From assembly GCA_016791005.1 (NCBI GenBank), contig JAEUNY010000104.1:1-62541 (forward strand): a DNA stretch of 62,541 nucleotides. The letters are read 5' to 3'. Shown here piece by piece: positions 10,194 to 18,936 of this stretch. Position numbers and translations under genes: made by a program. A model generated the notes under the pieces. It was not told where the DNA came from. It worked only from the letters and a program-made list of their open reading frames with translations, and searched no databases. This DNA is from Zoogloeaceae bacterium. Lineage in GTDB: Bacteria; Pseudomonadota; Gammaproteobacteria; Burkholderiales; Rhodocyclaceae. Numbering within the stretch: position 1 is the first letter of the stretch; each line of letters starts with the position of its first letter.

Positions 10194-11030
10194 TTACGTC
10201 GTCTTCCTAAAGACGGCTGCGCGGTGGTGCTTTAAGTAATTTTGATGATAGGAGTATATGTGGCGCAGCTTCATGCCCTTAGATAAGCCCAGTTGGCTTG
10301 CGACCTCTAATGAAAGTTGAGGGGAAAAAATAATATTGCCTTCATCGTCAAATGTAATGAAGCCTTTATCGAACGAAAAATCGACATTGGGAAGCAACAG
10401 TAGTCCATTCGTAACGTCTAGGGCTTCCGAATAGTTGCAATCCCGCCACGGCTTGATGTGTGAAGCCACCAAAAGATCCAGTTGATCGCACCCGGTAACC
10501 GCGCAGCCTCCCCAATGCTTGATCAAATTCTCCCGAAAAACCCCTTGCCCTATCCTCGCCTTTTGAACTGACTCCCAGTATTTCGGGGCTAAATCCTCGT
10601 AGATTGAAGCTTTCGCTGCAATATCTTCGAGGGCATCTGGAAACTCGACGGTTTCAACCAACCCAAGATTCTCCATTGCCAAAGCAGCTTCGGGACGGAG
10701 AATCCATTGAAAGTGACCGTTGTTATCTTTGTCGGTACTGGGCGAGCAAATGGCGTATGTCCAGCGCGGTGAGTCGTCTGCACGTTTTTCTGGCTCAAAT
10801 CCAGCGAGTTCACAAAGCTTATGAGCGAATGATCCATATTGTTCGTTGCCGGTGTTGTAGTGCGAATAGTTGGCAGCTTTTGCTAACCGTGTGGCGCTGA
10901 TCTTTCGGTCAGGCGAACGGTAGTTTGCTTTCAGCATCTTCAGTCCGTTTTGCACTTTTAGAGACGAATCCCCTATCAGAACTTCGAGAGCGCTCTGAAT
11001 CTGATCGGTGGTCAAAGTTTGGTCTGACAT
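10194..11030 (-). CDS. Orphan HNH endonuclease (HNH_2-like)
   Basis: This 278-residue protein has a C-terminal HNH-type nuclease domain: a Cys pair at 176/181 (GGCAVTGC), His191 in ASHIKPW, Asn208 in DVTNGLLLL, and NVDFSFDKGFITFDDEG, where Asp217 stands at the third catalytic position. The first 160 residues are probably a DNA- or target-recognition region (SATRLAKAANYSHYNTGNEQYGS) but match no domain I can name. No methyltransferase or restriction partner is adjacent. The base composition is visibly lower in GC than the flanking genes, suggesting acquisition by transfer. Function as a restriction or defence nuclease is an inference. Confidence 0.8.
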   Translation of the reverse strand: MSDQTLTTDQIQSALEVLIGDSSLKVQNGLKMLKANYRSPDRKISATRLAKAANYSHYNTGNEQYGSFAHKLCELAGFEPEKRADDSPRWTYAICSPSTDKDNNGHFQWILRPEAALAMENLGLVETVEFPDALEDIAAKASIYEDLAPKYWESVQKARIGQGVFRENLIKHWGGCAVTGCDQLDLLVASHIKPWRDCNYSEALDVTNGLLLLPNVDFSFDKGFITFDDEGNIIFSPQLSLEVASQLGLSKGMKLRHIYSYHQNYLKHHRAAVFRKTT

Positions 11031-11048
11031 CGCCTGCTTTCTATCCGG

Positions 11049-11678
11049 TTACAGCGTTACCGCCGGATTCAAGCTATACCGCCCCGTCAAGCTCGCCTGC
11101 GCCAGCACATGCCCCGCCATGGCCGCCCGCACGTCGGCGCCGCCGAATGGCCCTTCCACCGGGCAGCGTTCCACGTCCAGGGCAAACACGGTGAACACGT
11201 AGTGGTGGGGAATCTCGTCGTTCCAGGGGGGGCAGGGGCCGTCGTAGCCGTGGTAGTCGCCGCCCATGTCGGGGTGGCCGGCGAACCAGGCGGTGTAGTC
11301 GTTGATGCCGTGGCGGGCGCCGCCGGGGGCGGCGGGGCCGGGCTTGCCGGCGGGGGTGACTTCGGTGGAGTGGCTGGCCTCAGGGATCTCGGTGATGGTG
11401 GCGGGAAGATCCACCAGCACCCAGTGGAAGAAATCCACCCGGGGCAGGCTGGCGGGCACGGTGCGGCCTTCCTGATTCACGTCGTCGCCTTGGCTGGGGA
11501 CGTCCGGGTCGTGGCAGATCACCACGAAGGAGCGGGTGCCGGCGGGGGCGCCGGTCCAGGCGAGTTGGGGATTTTTGTTGGCGCCGAGGCAGACGTGGCC
11601 TTCCGCGGCGGGGATGCAGAAGGTGTATTCGCCGGGGATGACGTCCCCATCTTTGAAGCTGGTGCTGGTGAGTTGCAT
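11049..11678 (-). CDS. YbhB/YbcL-family PEBP-like protein
   Basis: This is a phosphatidylethanolamine-binding-protein fold protein (Raf kinase inhibitor-like in bacteria); physiological ligands are generally unknown. The sequence shows NPQLAWTGAPAGTRSFVVICHDPD, HWVLVDLP and the GYDGPCPPWNDEIPHHYVFTVFALD core typical of the family. At 209 aa it is longer than the usual 150-180, mainly through a segment around residues 85-125 rich in Pro and Gly. It has no signal peptide, so it is probably cytoplasmic. It precedes the endonuclease gene on the same strand with an 18-nt gap. Confidence 0.85.
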   Translation of the reverse strand: MQLTSTSFKDGDVIPGEYTFCIPAAEGHVCLGANKNPQLAWTGAPAGTRSFVVICHDPDVPSQGDDVNQEGRTVPASLPRVDFFHWVLVDLPATITEIPEASHSTEVTPAGKPGPAAPGGARHGINDYTAWFAGHPDMGGDYHGYDGPCPPWNDEIPHHYVFTVFALDVERCPVEGPFGGADVRAAMAGHVLAQASLTGRYSLNPAVTL

Positions 11679-11725
11679 GGGGGCCTCGCTGGCGTGGTGG
11701 TTTGGAATGGCGGGATTTTACGCCC

Positions 11726-13264
11726 TCAGCTCGCCCCCCGGCGGCGGAAGTCCCGGAGCCGGAAACCCAGGGCGAAGAGGGTGGCGAAGTAGGCGGCGAT
11801 GCCTCCACCGACGAGGGCGGCGAGGCGAAGCACCCGGTCGATGCCCCGCGCTTCGAGCCAGAGGCTGTCGCCCCCGGCGCCGAACCCGAGGACCGCGCCG
11901 AGGACTGCCAAGGCCACCGCGAGTTTCCCCAGGAAGCGGCCCCAGCCCGGCTGGGGGTTGTAAGCGCCCCGGGCCCGCAGGCCCCGGTAGAGCAGCGCGG
12001 CATTGAGGCAGGAAGCGAGGCCGATGGCCAGGGCCAGGCCGGCGTGGCGCAGCGGCCCGATGAAGGCGAGGTTCATGGCCTGGGTGGCCAGAAGGGTGAG
12101 GAGGGCGATCTTGACCGGGGTGCGGATGTCTTGCCGGGCGTAGAAACCCGGGGCCAGCACTTTCACCAGGATCAGCCCGGTGAGCCCGACGCTGTAGGCC
12201 ACCAGGGCGCTGCGGGTGGCGAGCACGTCCGACGCTTCGAAGGCGCCATGGAGGAAGAGGGTGGCGATTAGCGGCACGGCGAGGAGGGCGAGGCCGAGGG
12301 CCGCCGGCAGGGTCAGCATCAGGGTGAGACGCAGGCCCCAGTCAAGCAGAGCGGAAAATTCCTCGTGCTGCTGGCTGGCGTGGGTCTTGGCAAGGCTGGG
12401 CAGGAGGATGGTACCCAGGGCGGCGCCCAGCAGGCCGGCAGGGAACTCCATCAGGCGGTCGGCGTAATACAGCCAGGAGACGCTGCCGCTCTCCAGGAAG
12501 GAGGCGAAGATGGTGTTGATGATGAGGGAGATCTGGGACACCGATACCCCCAGCACCGCTGGCGCCATGAGCTTGAGGATGCGCCGCACGCCTTCGTCTT
12601 TCAGGAGCAGGGAAAAGCGCGGCAGCATGCCGATCCGTGCCAGGGCGGGAAGCTGAATGCCCAGCTGCAGTACGCCGCCGAGGATGACGCTCCAGGCCAG
12701 GGCCTTCACCGGCTCGGCGAAGTGGGGCGCCAGCCATAGCGCGCCGGCGATCATCGCGACGTTGAGCATCACCGGCGTGAAGGCCGGCAGGGCGAAGCGG
12801 CTCCAGGTGTTGAGGATGCCCGCCGAGAGGGCCACCAAGGACATGCACAGGATGTAGGGGAAGGTGATGCGGGTGAGTTCGACGGTGAGGGCGAACTTCT
12901 CAGCGTCGCTGGCAAACCCGGGGGCGGACACGTAGATCAGTGCCGGCGTGGCCAGCATGCCCAGCGCCGTGACCAGGAGGACGGCGAGGAACAGCACGCT
13001 GGCAACGTGATCGACCAGGCGCTTGGTCTCCACCTCGCCGCGCCGGTTCTTGTATTCGGCCAGGATGGGCACGAAGGCTTGCGAGAAGGCCCCCTCGGCG
13101 AACAGCCGGCGTAGCAGGTTGGGCAAGCGGAAGGCGACGAAGAAGGCGTCGGTGGTGAGCCCCGCGCCGAAGGTCCGGGCGATGACGAAATCCCGGATGA
13201 AGCCGAGGATGCGGGAGAGGAGGGTCATGCCGCTGACCGTGGCCAGGGCGCGCAGGAGATTCAT
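11726..13264 (-). CDS. murJ: Lipid II flippase MurJ
   Basis: MurJ moves lipid II across the cytoplasmic membrane during peptidoglycan synthesis. The 512 aa give the expected 14 hydrophobic segments of the MVF superfamily. Conserved landmarks include the N-terminal [20 protein letters not shown], the [20 protein letters not shown] segment with its essential arginines, and [11 protein letters not shown]. It is divergent from rpsT, the usual betaproteobacterial arrangement. Confidence 0.96.
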   Translation of the reverse strand: MNLLRALATVSGMTLLSRILGFIRDFVIARTFGAGLTTDAFFVAFRLPNLLRRLFAEGAFSQAFVPILAEYKNRRGEVETKRLVDHVASVLFLAVLLVTALGMLATPALIYVSAPGFASDAEKFALTVELTRITFPYILCMSLVALSAGILNTWSRFALPAFTPVMLNVAMIAGALWLAPHFAEPVKALAWSVILGGVLQLGIQLPALARIGMLPRFSLLLKDEGVRRILKLMAPAVLGVSVSQISLIINTIFASFLESGSVSWLYYADRLMEFPAGLLGAALGTILLPSLAKTHASQQHEEFSALLDWGLRLTLMLTLPAALGLALLAVPLIATLFLHGAFEASDVLATRSALVAYSVGLTGLILVKVLAPGFYARQDIRTPVKIALLTLLATQAMNLAFIGPLRHAGLALAIGLASCLNAALLYRGLRARGAYNPQPGWGRFLGKLAVALAVLGAVLGFGAGGDSLWLEARGIDRVLRLAALVGGGIAAYFATLFALGFRLRDFRRRGAS

Positions 13265-13355
13265 GACGACGGAACGGGACCAAAGGGCAGAATGATAAGC
13301 CGCCGCCGGTTCGGCACCCAGCGCGGCAAGGTGCTAGGGCAGGGCGGGTGAGGGC

Positions 13356-13384
13356 TTGAAGGCGCCGAATATTTCAGATAAAGT
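13356..13384 (+). promoter_or_regulatory. Candidate sigma-70 promoter of rpsT
   Basis: TTGAAG (13356-13361) and TAAAGT (13379-13384) are separated by 17 nt, each matching four of six consensus bases. They lie about 40 nt upstream of the rpsT start. Prediction by eye only. Confidence 0.4.
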
Positions 13385-13422
13385 CTCGCGTTTCTCAAAC
13401 CCATTGCAACGGAAGACTTGAC

Positions 13423-13689
13423 ATGGCCAACTCGGCACAAGCCCGCAAACGCGCCCGCCAGGCCCAGAAGGCGCGCGCTCACAACGCCAGCCTGCGTTCC
13501 CGCCTGCGTACCGCGATCAAGGCTGTGCGCAAGGCCATCGCCACCGGCGACAAGGCAGCTGCCCAGGGTGTGTATCGCACCTCCACCAGCACCATCGATT
13601 GCATCGCTGACAAGAAGATCATCCACAAGAACAAGGCTGCTCGCCACAAGAGCCGCCTGTCTGCAGCGATCAAGGCGATGGCTGCCTGA
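13423..13689 (+). CDS. rpsT: 30S ribosomal protein S20
   Basis: This 88-residue, Lys/Arg/Ala-rich primary binding protein of 16S rRNA has the canonical start [16 protein letters not shown] and the helical ending [10 protein letters not shown]. In enterics S20 represses its own translation; that is not assessable here. It is monocistronic, between a promoter-like sequence and a strong terminator, and divergent from murJ. Confidence 0.98.
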   Translation: MANSAQARKRARQAQKARAHNASLRSRLRTAIKAVRKAIATGDKAAAQGVYRTSTSTIDCIADKKIIHKNKAARHKSRLSAAIKAMAA

Positions 13690-13710
13690 AGGCTGCCAAG
13701 CTCTCGCTGA

Positions 13711-13734
13711 AAAGGCCGCGCAAGCGGCCTTTTT
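13711..13734 (+). terminator. Rho-independent terminator of rpsT
   Basis: AAAGGCCGC (13711-13719) pairs with GCGGCCTTT around a GCAA tetraloop, then a T-run follows. The symmetric A-run makes it usable in reverse for the convergent DUF3579 gene. Confidence 0.85.
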
Positions 13735-13741
13735 CATTGCT

Positions 13742-14035
13742 TCAGACGGATTCGCCGGGCTCGACGTAATCCACCCGCAGGGCGTTGTCGCGGGCGAAGT
13801 GAACGAGGAAGTTGTAGGCTAGGGGCTCGATGTCGTGGAGCCGGGCATCCACGATGACCGTCTTCTCGCCCTTCAGGGAGCATCCTGGACGCACATAGGG
13901 CGAATAGGTCATGCGGTTGTCCGAACCGAAGGCCGACAAGACGCCGCACAGGCGGTCAGCCCAGTCGCTGGGGCGGAAGGTCTTGCCCTCGGTCGTGACG
14001 CCAACGATGATGAAACTCGAAAGGGTGGGTCGCAT
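13742..14035 (-). CDS. DUF3579 family protein
   Basis: This 97-residue protein is of unknown function. The start is set at ATG 14033-14035 (MRPTLSSFIIVGVTTEGKTF), because the 35-codon upstream extension is Arg/His-rich and unlike the family. The rest, FRPSDWADRLCGVLSAFG and YSPYVRPG, then KTVIVDARLHDIEPLAYNF, is compact and soluble. The gene sits divergently beside argD in many betaproteobacteria, suggesting but not proving a role tied to arginine metabolism. It converges with rpsT on a shared terminator. Confidence 0.85.
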   Translation of the reverse strand: MRPTLSSFIIVGVTTEGKTFRPSDWADRLCGVLSAFGSDNRMTYSPYVRPGCSLKGEKTVIVDARLHDIEPLAYNFLVHFARDNALRVDYVEPGESV

Positions 14036-14170
14036 GGTGGCGGTGGGCGCTTTGCGCAACAGCGATACGGGCCTCAAGAGGGGCCGCACTTTGTGGGCCG
14101 CCCGACGGTGGCGGGCATGGTAGCAGAAATGGGGCGCCACCTTCCGGCCTGGCCCGTGCCTGCAGGCCTA

Positions 14171-14308
14171 ATGCGGGGCGCGAACGCCGGGCGCGCGCCT
14201 GTACAAGGCTTGTTTGATCCCGTAACATTCTGCTTTTATTCACGGCGGCTTTCCAGCCGCCGTGTGCGTTTTTCGTACCAGAGTGGGGGCTGGCCATGTC
14301 GCATGTGA
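14171..14308 (+). other. Possible arginine leader peptide ORF upstream of argD
   Basis: A 45-codon ORF runs through the argD leader and overlaps the argD start by 13 nt. Within it, codons encoding SRRLSSRRVR (five Arg in ten residues) coincide with the arms of the hairpin at 14241-14264. There is no convincing ribosome binding site. The Arg codons could simply be a by-product of a CGG/CCG-rich palindrome, so it is offered only as a candidate. Confidence 0.2.
14241..14273 (+). terminator. Hairpin with T-run in the argD leader (attenuator candidate)
   Basis: CACGGCGGCT (14241-14250) pairs perfectly with AGCCGCCGTG (14255-14264) around TTCC, followed by TGCGTTTTT. It ends 22 nt before the argD start codon. 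The upstream gene on this strand is rpsT, which already has its own terminator more than 500 nt away, and the nearest gene is divergent. The likeliest target is therefore the arg operon's own leader transcript. Confidence 0.55.
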
Positions 14309-15468
14309 TGAACACCTACGCCCGTTTGCCGGTTGCCTTCGAGCGCGGTGAAGGGGTGTGGCTGTTTGACGAGACGGGCCGACGTTACCTCGATGCCCTC
14401 GGGGGCATTGCAGTCAATACGCTTGGGCACAACCACGCGAGCCTGGTGCGGGCCATCGCCGATCAGGCCGCCCGGGTGATCCATACCTCCAATCTCTACC
14501 GTATTCCCAATCAGGAAGCCCTGGGGGAGCGGCTGGCGGCCTTGTCCGGCATGGACGAAGTGTTCTTCTGCAACTCCGGCTGCGAGGCGAATGAGGCGGC
14601 GATCAAGCTCGCCCGCCTCTATGGCCACCAGAAGGGCATCGAGAATCCGGTGGTGGTGGTGATGGAGCAGGCCTTCCACGGCCGGACTCTGGCCACCCTC
14701 TCGGCGACGGGCAACCGCAAGGTCCAGGCGGGCTTCGAACCGCTGGTGTCGGGCTTTGTGCGCGTGCCCTTCGATGATTTGCCGGCCGTGGAGCATCTGG
14801 CGCAGAACAACGCCAGCGTGGCGGCGATTCTGCTCGAGCCGATCCAGGGCGAGGGCGGTATCCGGGTCGCCCATGCCGACTACCTGCGAGCGCTGCGGCG
14901 GATTTGCGACGAGCGTGGCTGGCTGTTGATGTTCGACGAGGTGCAGTGCGGCGTTGGGCGTACCGGAACTTGGTTCGCCTTCCAGCATGCCGGCATCCTC
15001 CCGGATGTGATGTCCCTGGCCAAGGGCCTGGGTGGTGGCGTTCCGATCGGCGCTTGTCTGGCGGCGGGCCCCGCGGCGGGGGTCTTCAAGCCCGGCAATC
15101 ATGGCTCGACCTTTGGCGGCAATGCCCTGGCCTGTGCGGCCGCACTGGAAACTCTGCGGGTCGTCGAGGCCGACGGGCTGCTGGCGAACGCCGCGCGGGT
15201 CGGCGAGGTGATCCGGGGCGCCTTCAAGGCCGGATTGGCGGATCTGCCTGGCATCGTGTCCATCCGCGGCGATGGGTTGATGATCGGCGTCGAGCTGGAT
15301 CGGACCTGCGGCGAACTGGTGGGCCGGGCCTTGGAAGCCGGGATGTTGATCAATGTGACCGCCGAGCGGGTCGTCCGTCTGCTGCCGCCCCTCATCATGA
15401 CCGAGCGGGAGGCGGCGGATATGGTCGCCCGCCTCGTGCCGCTCATCCGCGAATTCCTGGCGGCCTGA
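14296..15468 (+). CDS. argD: Acetylornithine aminotransferase
   Basis: This PLP enzyme transfers an amino group between N-acetylornithine and 2-oxoglutarate in arginine biosynthesis. The 390 aa match the class III aminotransferase family. Landmarks are FFCNSGCEANEAAIKLAR (phosphate binding), LMFDEVQCGVGRTG (Asp for the pyridine nitrogen) and Lys243 in SLAKGLGGGVP, which forms the Schiff base. It may also serve succinyldiaminopimelate in lysine synthesis, as in E. coli. It is first in the run argD-argF-argG, 26 nt before argF. Confidence 0.95.
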   Translation: MSHVMNTYARLPVAFERGEGVWLFDETGRRYLDALGGIAVNTLGHNHASLVRAIADQAARVIHTSNLYRIPNQEALGERLAALSGMDEVFFCNSGCEANEAAIKLARLYGHQKGIENPVVVVMEQAFHGRTLATLSATGNRKVQAGFEPLVSGFVRVPFDDLPAVEHLAQNNASVAAILLEPIQGEGGIRVAHADYLRALRRICDERGWLLMFDEVQCGVGRTGTWFAFQHAGILPDVMSLAKGLGGGVPIGACLAAGPAAGVFKPGNHGSTFGGNALACAAALETLRVVEADGLLANAARVGEVIRGAFKAGLADLPGIVSIRGDGLMIGVELDRTCGELVGRALEAGMLINVTAERVVRLLPPLIMTEREAADMVARLVPLIREFLAA

Positions 15469-15494
15469 GGGCACGGGGAAGCAGCGAGGCCTTC

Positions 15495-16418
15495 ATGAGT
15501 GCACCGAGACACTATCTCCAGTTCAAGGATCTGACCCGGGGCGAGTACGAGTATCTCTTCGAGCGCGCGCGCTGGATCAAGGAAAAGTTCAAGCGCTACG
15601 AGCCCTATCACCCCCTTTTCGATCGCACTCTGGTGATGATTTTCGAGAAGGCGAGCACGCGCACCCGGCTCTCCTTCGAGGCGGGCATGCATCAGCTCGG
15701 CGGCTCCGCGATCTACCTCAATACCCGGGATTCCCAGCTGGGGCGTGGCGAGCCGGTGGAGGATGCGGCCCAGGTCATCTCCCGCATGAGCGACATCGTG
15801 ATGATCCGCACCTTCGAACAGGAGATCGTCGAGCGCTTCGCGGCCCAGTCCCGGGTGCCGATCATCAACGGGCTGACCAACGAGTTCCACCCCTGCCAGA
15901 TCCTGGCTGACATCTTTACCTTCATCGAGCAGCGGGGCTGCATCCAGGGTAAGACCGTGGCCTGGGTGGGGGACTCCAACAATATGTGCAATACCTGGCT
16001 GCAGGCGGCAGAGGTGCTCGATTTTCAGGTCAACGTGGCGACGCCGCCGGGCTATGAAGTGGATTTCTCGCGCCTCGGGATGCGGGGAACGGAACATTGC
16101 CGCGCCTTCAGCGATCCGATCGCGGCCTGCGCAGGCGTGGATCTCGTGACCACGGATGTGTGGACGTCGATGGGCTTCGAGGCTGAGAACGAAGCGCGCA
16201 AACAGGCTTTTGCCGATTGGTGCGTCGACGCCGACATGATGGCGGCGGCCCGTCCGGAGGCGGTCTTCATGCACTGCCTGCCCGCCCATCGTGGCGAGGA
16301 AGTGACGGCCGAGGTGATCGACGGTCCCCAGTCGGTGGTGTGGGACGAGGCAGAGAACCGTCTGCATGTGCAGAAGGCCTTGATGGAGTTCCTCCTTCTC
16401 GGCCGCATAGATAATTGA
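15495..16418 (+). CDS. argF: Ornithine carbamoyltransferase
   Basis: ArgF makes citrulline from ornithine and carbamoyl phosphate. ATG 15495 gives a 307-residue protein of family length. The carbamoyl phosphate site STRTR (54-58), HPCQ (132-135) and the ornithine-site Cys261 in [13 protein letters not shown] are intact. It lies between argD and argG on one strand, spaced 26 and 50 nt, consistent with a single arginine transcript. Confidence 0.97.
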   Translation: MSAPRHYLQFKDLTRGEYEYLFERARWIKEKFKRYEPYHPLFDRTLVMIFEKASTRTRLSFEAGMHQLGGSAIYLNTRDSQLGRGEPVEDAAQVISRMSDIVMIRTFEQEIVERFAAQSRVPIINGLTNEFHPCQILADIFTFIEQRGCIQGKTVAWVGDSNNMCNTWLQAAEVLDFQVNVATPPGYEVDFSRLGMRGTEHCRAFSDPIAACAGVDLVTTDVWTSMGFEAENEARKQAFADWCVDADMMAAARPEAVFMHCLPAHRGEEVTAEVIDGPQSVVWDEAENRLHVQKALMEFLLLGRIDN

Positions 16419-16468
16419 TCGATGGCTTGGTGCAACCCATTCCCGGGTCGCAGTATTTGGAAGACAAC

Positions 16469-17698
16469 ATGAGCGATGTGAAGAAAGTCGTCCTGGCCTA
16501 TTCCGGTGGCCTCGATACCTCGGTAATCCTGAAGTGGCTGCAGGACACCTACCAATGCGAGGTGGTGACCTTCACCGCCGATCTGGGTCAGGGCGAGGAA
16601 CTGGAGCCGGCCCGGGCCAAGGCTCTGCAGTTCGGCATCAAGCCGGAAAACATCTTCATCGACGACCTGCGGGAAGAGTTCGTGCGGGATTTCGTCTTCC
16701 CGATGTTCCGCGCCAACACGATCTACGAGGGCGAGTACCTGCTCGGAACCTCCATCGCCCGCCCCCTCATCGCCAAGCGCCAGATCGAGATCGCGCGTCA
16801 GACGGGGGCTGATGCCGTGAGCCACGGCGCCACCGGCAAGGGCAATGATCAGGTCCGTTTTGAACTGGGTTATTACGCCCTGATGCCGGGCGTGAAGGTC
16901 ATTGCCCCGTGGCGGGAGTGGGATCTGCTCTCCCGCGAGAAGCTGCTGGCTTACGCCGAACAGCATGGCATTCCCATCGAGATGAAGCACAAGCAGGGGG
17001 GCTCGCCCTACTCAATGGACGCCAACCTGCTCCACATCAGCTTCGAGGGTCGGCACCTGGAAAATCCCGCTGCCGAGGCGGAAGAATCCATGTGGCGGTG
17101 GACGGTGTCTCCGGAAGCGGCGCCCGACGCGGCCGAGTATCTGGATCTGGAGTTCGAGGGAGGGGACCTGGTGGCCATTGGCGGTCAGCGCATGAAGCCC
17201 CATGAGCTGCTCGCCCGGCTGAACCAACTTGGCGGCAAGCACGGCATCGGCCGGCTGGATCTGGTGGAGAATCGCTACGTGGGGATGAAGTCGCGGGGCT
17301 GCTATGAAACCCCGGGGGGTACGATCCTCCTCAGGGCCCATCGTGCCATCGAATCGATTACCCTGGACCGGGAAGTGGCGCACCTCAAGGATGACCTCAT
17401 GCCGCGTTACGCGAGCATGATCTATAACGGTTACTGGTGGAGCCCGGAGCGTCAGGCGCTGCAGGCTCTGATCGACCACACCCAGAAGTCCGTGAATGGT
17501 TGGGTGCGGTTGAAACTCTACAAGGGGAATGTGATCGTGGTGAGCCGTGATTCGAAAACGGATTCCCTGTTCGACCCGACCATCGCCACTTTCGAGGACG
17601 ACCAGGGGGCGTACAACCAAAAGGATGCTCACGGATTCATCCGTCTCAACGCATTGCGCATGCGGATTGCCGCCAATGCGCGGGCCAAGCGGGGCTGA
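16469..17698 (+). CDS. argG: Argininosuccinate synthase
   Basis: ArgG condenses citrulline and aspartate using ATP. ATG 16469 ([18 protein letters not shown]) is preferred over in-frame upstream codons because it gives the canonical start with a GGAAG motif 8 nt ahead. The 409 aa include the N-type ATP pyrophosphatase loop AYSGGLDTS (10-18), [13 protein letters not shown] and the C-terminal synthetase region with [12 protein letters not shown]. argH is not in the window. Confidence 0.97.
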   Translation: MSDVKKVVLAYSGGLDTSVILKWLQDTYQCEVVTFTADLGQGEELEPARAKALQFGIKPENIFIDDLREEFVRDFVFPMFRANTIYEGEYLLGTSIARPLIAKRQIEIARQTGADAVSHGATGKGNDQVRFELGYYALMPGVKVIAPWREWDLLSREKLLAYAEQHGIPIEMKHKQGGSPYSMDANLLHISFEGRHLENPAAEAEESMWRWTVSPEAAPDAAEYLDLEFEGGDLVAIGGQRMKPHELLARLNQLGGKHGIGRLDLVENRYVGMKSRGCYETPGGTILLRAHRAIESITLDREVAHLKDDLMPRYASMIYNGYWWSPERQALQALIDHTQKSVNGWVRLKLYKGNVIVVSRDSKTDSLFDPTIATFEDDQGAYNQKDAHGFIRLNALRMRIAANARAKRG

Positions 17699-17703
17699 CC
17701 TTC

Positions 17704-17940
17704 GTGGCACTGGATCCCGAACCACTCATCTTCGGCCTGACGGTCGCCGAGTTTGAGGACATCTCCCTCAAGGTCTGCTTTGCCGGTCTGATTGCCTACA
17801 TGGTGTTCATCATTCTCAATCTGGCCAAGGAATCCAAGGCCGGAAAGTACGGGACGATGTGGCTGCTGATTGGTTTGGGGGTGGGCTTCGTGGGGTTCGC
17901 CGCCAAGGGATTCATTCAAAAATTGCTGGGTATTGAATGA
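17704..17940 (+). CDS. DUF2788 family small membrane protein
   Basis: This 78-residue protein starts at GTG 17704, five nt after argG. Two transmembrane helices are visible (about 26-43, CFAGLIAYMVFIILNLAK, and 51-70, MWLLIGLGVGFVGFAAKG) joined by a short basic loop. No function is known for the family. The close spacing suggests cotranscription with argG but probably reflects conserved order only. Confidence 0.8.
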   Translation: MALDPEPLIFGLTVAEFEDISLKVCFAGLIAYMVFIILNLAKESKAGKYGTMWLLIGLGVGFVGFAAKGFIQKLLGIE

Positions 17941-17974
17941 GGCTGACCGGCCTCGGTGATGAGAGAGTGGCGCG

Positions 17975-18289
17975 ATGAGCGATCGAATCGAAGATGTGGC
18001 GGTGCTGAAGCAGGCGAACGTGTATTTCGACGGCAAGTGTGTCAGTCATACCGTTCAGTTTGCCGATGGCAGCAAGAAATCGGTGGGCGTCATTCTGCCC
18101 GCGACCTTGACGTTCAATACGGGCGTGCCGGAGATCATGGAAGGGGTGGCGGGGTCTTGCCGGGTGCGCCTGCATGGCGAATCAGAGTGGAAGACATACG
18201 GCGCCGGTGAATCCTTCGAAGTCCCGGGCAACTCAAGCTTCGAGATCGCGGTCGAAACGCCGTATCACTACGTTTGCCATTTCGGCTGA
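17975..18289 (+). CDS. ppnP: Pyrimidine/purine nucleoside phosphorylase (PpnP/YaiE)
   Basis: This small cupin-fold enzyme of the DUF1255 family phosphorolyses several nucleosides to base and ribose 1-phosphate. The 104-residue length, [41 protein letters not shown] and the C-terminal PYHYVCHFG are family hallmarks. It is followed by a strong hairpin, then yajQ. Confidence 0.93.
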   Translation: MSDRIEDVAVLKQANVYFDGKCVSHTVQFADGSKKSVGVILPATLTFNTGVPEIMEGVAGSCRVRLHGESEWKTYGAGESFEVPGNSSFEIAVETPYHYVCHFG

Positions 18290-18307
18290 CCGAGCCATCG
18301 GGCATCG

Positions 18308-18331
18308 AACGGCCGCCGCGAGGCGGCCGTT
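18308..18331 (+). terminator. Hairpin after ppnP
   Basis: AACGGCCGCC (18308-18317) pairs perfectly with GGCGGCCGTT (18322-18331) around GCGA. Only a short, interrupted T stretch follows, so termination may be partial. Confidence 0.5.
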
Positions 18332-18357
18332 GTCATTCAACCACGGGAGAATTCGAC

Positions 18358-18843
18358 GTGCCTTCTTTTGACATCACTTCAGAAGTCGATATGGTGGCCC
18401 TGCGCAATGCGGTGGAAGGGACTAATCGCAAGATCGCCGGGCGCTACGATTTCAAGGGGACCGACGCCCGGGTCGAGCAGGCCGACAAGGTCTTGACCCT
18501 GCACGGAGACAGCCCCTTCCAACTGGAGCAGATGATCGCCCTGCTGCTTCCCGAAATGACGGGGAAGAAAATCGATGTGCGCTGCCTCAAGCATGGCGAG
18601 GTGCAAAAGGTAGGCGGCAACAAGGTGAAGCAGGATTTGACGGTTCGGGTTGGCGTCGAGCAGGAGCTTGGCAAAAAGATCGTCAAGTTGTTGAAGGACA
18701 GCAAGCTGAAGGTGCAGGCCTCCATCCAGGGGGAGGCCGTGCGGGTGAGCGGCGCCAAGCGGGACGTGCTTCAAGAAGCAATTGCCCTGGTCCGTAAAGA
18801 CGTGACCGACTTTCCGCTCCAGTACGGCAACTTCCGCGACTGA
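18358..18843 (+). CDS. YajQ family nucleotide-binding protein
   Basis: This 161-residue protein consists of two ferredoxin-like domains. GTG 18358 with GGGAGA 7 nt upstream gives the canonical VPSFDITSEVDM. Landmarks are NRKIAGRYDFKGTDARVE and the final LVRKDVTDFPLQYGNFRD. Family members bind nucleotides or RNA, and one in Xanthomonas binds cyclic di-GMP; what this one binds is unknown. Confidence 0.95.
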   Translation: MPSFDITSEVDMVALRNAVEGTNRKIAGRYDFKGTDARVEQADKVLTLHGDSPFQLEQMIALLLPEMTGKKIDVRCLKHGEVQKVGGNKVKQDLTVRVGVEQELGKKIVKLLKDSKLKVQASIQGEAVRVSGAKRDVLQEAIALVRKDVTDFPLQYGNFRD

Positions 18844-18936
18844 GGGTGTGCCAGGGAAATGGGGCGGGGCAGTCCAGAATCGGCCGCCGCGTCGACGTTC
18901 CCGGTTCGGTGGGGGTCTGAGCAGCAAGGAGGGGCA

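Noticed and set aside
14236-15474. 412-codon minus-strand ORF opposite argD
   Set aside because: Antisense shadow of a well-conserved aminotransferase, with no recognisable protein features.
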